DNA of 36,086 nucleotides from Alphaproteobacteria bacterium. GTDB taxonomy: Bacteria > Pseudomonadota > Alphaproteobacteria > SMXS01. The notes below the pieces were generated by a model. It did no database searches, had not been told where the DNA came from, and worked only from the letters and a program-made list of their open reading frames with translations. This document shows positions 33,373 to 36,086 of the stretch, piece after piece. The first letter of the stretch is position 1. Each line of letters starts with the position of its first letter. Made by a program: the position numbers and the translations under genes. Location of the stretch: assembly GCA_004356955.1 (NCBI GenBank), contig SMXS01000044.1, positions 1-36,086 on the forward strand, given 5' to 3'.

Positions 33373-33777
33373 ATGTCCGTATCCTTAACCCACATTGCCC
33401 TTCATTGCGAAGATATTGAAGCGTCTGTTGCGTTCTACAAGGACTGGTGTGGCATGAACATTACCCATGAGCGTGTCGACAATGGCGTTCGCGTTACCTG
33501 GGTGGCCGAGCCGGGCAAAGAGAACGACTTCATCATCGTTCTCATTGGCGGTGGCCATCCCTATCACAAACATCCTGAAGACTTCTCTCATTTGGGCTTT
33601 GATATGCCCGCCCGATCAGATGTCGATGATATTGCCGCCCGAGCGGCAGCAGATAGTATCCTTGCCTGGCCAACCCAGGAATTGCCCCCGCCTGTTGGGT
33701 ATTTTTGTGGTGTGGCCGACCCTGATGGCCGAATAGTCGAATTTAGTCATGGCCAACCGATTGGCTATGACAGCTAG
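33373..33777 (+). CDS. VOC/glyoxalase-family protein
   Basis: A 134-residue single-domain pair of VOC modules. It opens SLTHIALHCEDIEASVAFYK (His metal ligand), then DFSHLGFDMPARSDVDDIAA and the end GYFCGVADPDGRIVEFSHG (Glu ligand), the classical order of glyoxalase I-type proteins. Metal-dependent lactoylglutathione lyase activity is possible, but the family is broad. Its stop overlaps the convergent purN stop by four bases. Confidence 0.87.
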   Translation: MSVSLTHIALHCEDIEASVAFYKDWCGMNITHERVDNGVRVTWVAEPGKENDFIIVLIGGGHPYHKHPEDFSHLGFDMPARSDVDDIAARAAADSILAWPTQELPPPVGYFCGVADPDGRIVEFSHGQPIGYDS

Positions 33778-34370
33778 TCGGGAAGCTTGATGTCACCCTG
33801 AACAATGCGTTGCAGCGTTTCCGAGAAAAACCGGTGCTCGATTTTCAGGACTTTGGCCGCCACATCTTCTGGTGTATCGCCCAAAGCCAAAGACACTGAT
33901 GCCTGCGCCAGGATGGGACCGGTGTCATAGTCCGCGTCAACCAGATGAATGGTAACGCCGCTTTCTGTTTCACCGGCCTCAACTACTGCCCGGTGTACTT
34001 TCATGCCATACATACCCTGGCCGCCGAATTTGGGCAGCAATGCAGGGTGGATATTAAGAATGCGACCTTTGAAATGGCCCAATACTTTGGGGCCGATTTT
34101 GCGCATGTAGCCGGCCAATACCACGACGTCAGTATTGTGATCCAACAGAGCATCCAGAATCATCTGGTCCAGATCCGCCCCATCCGGAATGACTTTGGCA
34201 CTGAGATGACAATTCGGGATGCCTTCAGTCTGCGCCCGCGCCAAAGCCTGGGAATCGCCATTATTGCTGATCACGACAGCTGGCACAGCATCTAGTGTAC
34301 CCGCAGAGCATGCATCTATGATGGCCTGCATGTTCGACCCGCCATGCGATGCCAAAAAACCGATCTTCAT
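33774..34370 (-). CDS. purN: Phosphoribosylglycinamide formyltransferase
   Basis: A 198-residue GAR transformylase (N10-formyl-THF dependent) of purine synthesis. N-terminal GFLASHGGSNMQAIIDACSA matches the GARFT phosphate loop. NIHPALLPKFGGQGMYGMKV carries the catalytic Asn/His. SGVTIHLVDADYDTGPILAQ contains the catalytic Asp. The usual partner purM is not adjacent; instead an SDR gene lies 13 bases upstream on the same strand. Confidence 0.95.
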   Translation of the reverse strand: MKIGFLASHGGSNMQAIIDACSAGTLDAVPAVVISNNGDSQALARAQTEGIPNCHLSAKVIPDGADLDQMILDALLDHNTDVVVLAGYMRKIGPKVLGHFKGRILNIHPALLPKFGGQGMYGMKVHRAVVEAGETESGVTIHLVDADYDTGPILAQASVSLALGDTPEDVAAKVLKIEHRFFSETLQRIVQGDIKLPD

Positions 34371-34383
34371 AAAATAGTGGTCC

Positions 34384-35133
34384 TCAATACGCGCTCCAGC
34401 CGCCGTCGATGACCAGTTCTATTCCCGTAACATAGCGCGCATCGTCAGAACACAGATAAAGTGACCCGTGTGCAACATCTATCGGCTGGCCCATTTCGCC
34501 CATGGGTATGGCGGCCTTGATGGCCGCATCGCTCTCGGGCGTCAGATCGCCGATAATGGGTGTCTCGATCTGTCCTGGGTGGATAGAGTTCACCCGCACA
34601 CCATCATTTACATATTCCAGCGCGGCTGATTTGGACATGATCCGCACGGCCCCTTTGGTGGCGTGATAGCTGATCGACCCTGGGCTGCCGATGATCCCAA
34701 ACAGCGACGAGATATTCACGATGGCGGCATTGCCGCTTTTCTTTAATTCTGGCAAGGCGGCCTTCATGCCCAGCCACACTGCAGTCTGGTTGACGGCGAC
34801 CATCTTGTCCCATCCCTCACGGGTTTCTTCTTCGATGCCACCCGGGTGATAGATGCCGGCATTGTTCACCAGCGTCGTCAGGCCACCATAAATGGTGACG
34901 GCCATATTAATCGCATTCTGCCACGACGCCTCGCCGGTGACATCCAGCGGCACAAACACAGCATCGCCGCCATTGGCTTTGGCTTGGTCAACAACGGCTT
35001 GCCCCAGTTCGTGCTGCACGTCGCCACAAATTACTTTGGCGCCCTCTGCCGCAAACAAGGCAACATGGGCGGCCCCAATACCGCTGGCACCGCCGGTTAT
35101 CAGTGCAATTTTTCCGTCCAGTCTGCCTGTCAT
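34384..35133 (-). CDS. Short-chain dehydrogenase/reductase (SDR)
   Basis: A 249-residue classical SDR. ITGGASGIGAAH is the cofactor motif, VICGDVQHE places an Asp after strand 2 (NAD preference), and NNAGIY, NISSLFG and YHATKGAV give the Asn, Ser and Tyr-x3-Lys catalytic residues. The C-terminal ARYVTGIELVIDGGWSAY is standard. ATG 35133 is supported by AAGGGGGA; upstream in-frame Met codons lack this. The substrate is unknown. It is followed by purN and is divergent from the SYLF gene. Confidence 0.92.
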   Translation of the reverse strand: MTGRLDGKIALITGGASGIGAAHVALFAAEGAKVICGDVQHELGQAVVDQAKANGGDAVFVPLDVTGEASWQNAINMAVTIYGGLTTLVNNAGIYHPGGIEEETREGWDKMVAVNQTAVWLGMKAALPELKKSGNAAIVNISSLFGIIGSPGSISYHATKGAVRIMSKSAALEYVNDGVRVNSIHPGQIETPIIGDLTPESDAAIKAAIPMGEMGQPIDVAHGSLYLCSDDARYVTGIELVIDGGWSAY

Positions 35134-35181
35134 CGCGTCCCCCTTCTTCCCCATTGGGGCGCAGTTTAGCATGAGAATCCT

Positions 35182-35218
35182 TTGACAACAGCGACAAGTA
35201 ATGCGCTCGAATTACTTG
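35182..35218. promoter_or_regulatory. Candidate promoter/operator between divergent SDR and SYLF genes
   Basis: A perfect -35-like TTGACA (35182-35187, plus strand) is followed by an inverted repeat CAAGTAAT (35195-35202) and ATTACTTG (35211-35218) around an 8-base spacer. The dyad has the size of a TetR- or MarR-type operator and would overlap the promoter spacer. No strong -10 was found at 17 bases. Which of the two genes it controls is unknown. Confidence 0.4.
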
Positions 35219-35286
35219 CAAATCCGCCCACGCTGGGATTAGGGTTTCTTTGGTTACTAAGTCCGAAATGAACGGGGAGTTGTGTC

Positions 35287-35841
35287 ATGTTCAAGAGAAT
35301 ATTGTTTCTGGCCCTAGTAATCAGCATACCGACTGCTGCCCTGGCCAAATCCGACGACAAAAAGCGCGCCGACATTCAGGAAATGCGTCAAGAAGTCCTG
35401 ACCAAATTATATGCCGAAAAACCAGATGCACAGTCTGAGATTGCGGATTCAAAGGGGTATGCGGTCTTTATGAATCGCGGGATCAACCTGTTTTTGGCCT
35501 CTACAGGGTCCGGTAAAGGCGTCACACGTCTCAGTGCAACGGGTCAAGACATCTATATGTCGATGTTTTCTGCCGGTGTGGGTATCGGGCTGGGGGTTAA
35601 AAAGTTCTCTGCAGTCTTTATTTTCACCAGTCAAACTGCGCTGGACCAGTTCGTTGAAAAAGGCTGGGACTTTTCTGCTCAGGCCGATACTGCCGCTGAT
35701 ACGGGTAAAGATGGTGGCTCTGCCGGGGCGGCTGCAGATATTGGTAATGGTGTGATTGTCTATCAGATGACAGACAAAGGGCTGGCCTTACAGGCGACCT
35801 TGCAGGGCACAAAATACTGGCTAAACGACGACCTGAACTAG
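35287..35841 (+). CDS. SYLF/YSC84-domain lipid-binding protein
   Basis: A 184-residue protein with a signal peptide (FKRILFLALVISIPTAALAK, cleavage after ALA). The mature part is a SYLF (YSC84-like) domain: SEIADSKGYAVFMNRGINLF, then GVGIGLGVKKFSAVFIFTSQ and LDQFVEKGWDFSAQADTAAD, ending with YQMTDKGLALQATLQGTKYW. Members bind phosphoinositides or other lipids in eukaryotes; the bacterial role is unclear. The location is probably periplasmic or envelope. GGGGAG precedes the ATG. Confidence 0.88.
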   Translation: MFKRILFLALVISIPTAALAKSDDKKRADIQEMRQEVLTKLYAEKPDAQSEIADSKGYAVFMNRGINLFLASTGSGKGVTRLSATGQDIYMSMFSAGVGIGLGVKKFSAVFIFTSQTALDQFVEKGWDFSAQADTAADTGKDGGSAGAAADIGNGVIVYQMTDKGLALQATLQGTKYWLNDDLN

Positions 35842-35872
35842 CCCACGCAACACAGCAATTGGGAGAGACGGC

Positions 35873-36067
35873 ATGGGAAAAATCATCGGCACCCTATTTG
35901 AATATGGGCCATTGCTTTTCGGCATTGGCTTCATTGCGCCCGTTTTCGCGGCCTTGGTAGAGGCAAGCGGATACACCCTGCCTTATGACATCGCGCCATT
36001 GTATGCGGGCCTGGGTTTAGGCATTGTTGTGGGTGCCATCGCCACCAAAAGGGGCAGCTGGATATGA
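35873..36067 (+). CDS. Small membrane protein of unknown function
   Basis: A 64-residue protein with two hydrophobic segments (about LLFGIGFIAPVFAALVEA and IAPLYAGLGLGIVVGAIA) separated by a short polar loop, ending TKRGSWI. Not recognised. GGGAG lies before ATG 35873. It is 31 bases after the SYLF gene, and its TGA overlaps the ATG of the next gene, so the three probably form an operon. Confidence 0.75.
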   Translation: MGKIIGTLFEYGPLLFGIGFIAPVFAALVEASGYTLPYDIAPLYAGLGLGIVVGAIATKRGSWI

Positions 36068-36086
36068 CCATCGTTGAAGCCGTCCC
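36064..36086 (+). CDS. Start of an unidentified gene, cut by the window end
   Basis: Only seven codons and two bases are visible (MTIVEAV then GC-rich sequence). The ATG overlaps the TGA of the small membrane protein (ATGA), which supports a real start by translational coupling. The product cannot be identified from so few residues. Confidence 0.5.

Overview
The window is chromosomal DNA of a free-living, probably marine alphaproteobacterium. This rests on gene content: a PopZ-like polar organiser next to a TolC-type protein and valS, the block dgt-argS-SPOR-nagZ-scpA-scpB, an erpA/dgt divergent pair, and many short-chain dehydrogenase, P450 and VOC genes. The genus cannot be fixed from the sequence alone. 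No phage, transposase, CRISPR array or rRNA was seen.

Layout. (1) 1-2606, minus strand: iron transport, namely a partial FbpC-type ATPase, an FbpB-type double permease and a FetB/UPF0014-type permease that appears to start at ATT. (2) 2702-4292, plus strand: a thioredoxin-fold protein whose reading frame crosses an in-frame UGA exactly at the redox motif, with a SECIS-like hairpin behind it (a probable selenoprotein), followed by a cupin. (3) 4302-10489: an accessory oxidative-metabolism region with an amber-interrupted MAPEG gene, an MDR dehydrogenase, a cytochrome P450, a nitroreductase, a VOC protein, a Tat-exported SnoaL-like protein and an SDR. (4) 10502-17405, minus strand: housekeeping genes scpB, scpA, an M50 protease, nagZ, a SPOR protein, argS and dgt. 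(5) 17529-21144: erpA, xthA, a VUT/YhhQ-type queuosine-precursor transporter (minus strand) and a frameshifted Slam-like outer-membrane gene. (6) 21141-26779, minus strand: valS, popZ-like, tolC-like and a PCMT-like methyltransferase. (7) 27025-27560: tRNA-Cys, tRNA-Asn and two terminators. (8) 27612-34370: prfC, queC-queE with two small secreted unknowns, an LLM flavin oxidoreductase with queF, a VOC protein and purN. (9) 34384-36086: an SDR, a SYLF-domain protein, a small membrane protein and the first codons of another gene.

Functional links. QueC, QueE and QueF make preQ0 and preQ1, and the YhhQ-type transporter could import precursors, so the strain appears able to both make and salvage 7-deazaguanines. 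ScpA and ScpB are the condensin accessory subunits, NagZ and the SPOR protein act in cell-wall recycling and division, and PopZ organises the pole. These are chromosome and envelope functions in one block.

Most notable signals. These are the probable Sec-containing redoxin with its SECIS candidate; two copies of a ~150-bp dispersed palindrome whose central hairpin shows a compensatory base-pair change; a likely ATT start codon; a possible dual start (exported/cytosolic) in the SnoaL-like gene; and four convergent gene pairs that each overlap by exactly four bases at their stop codons. No stretch longer than about 300 bases lacks a gene. The largest gaps (6083-6357, 17862-18123, 26780-27024, 27371-27611) hold the repeats, tRNA leader sequence or terminators.
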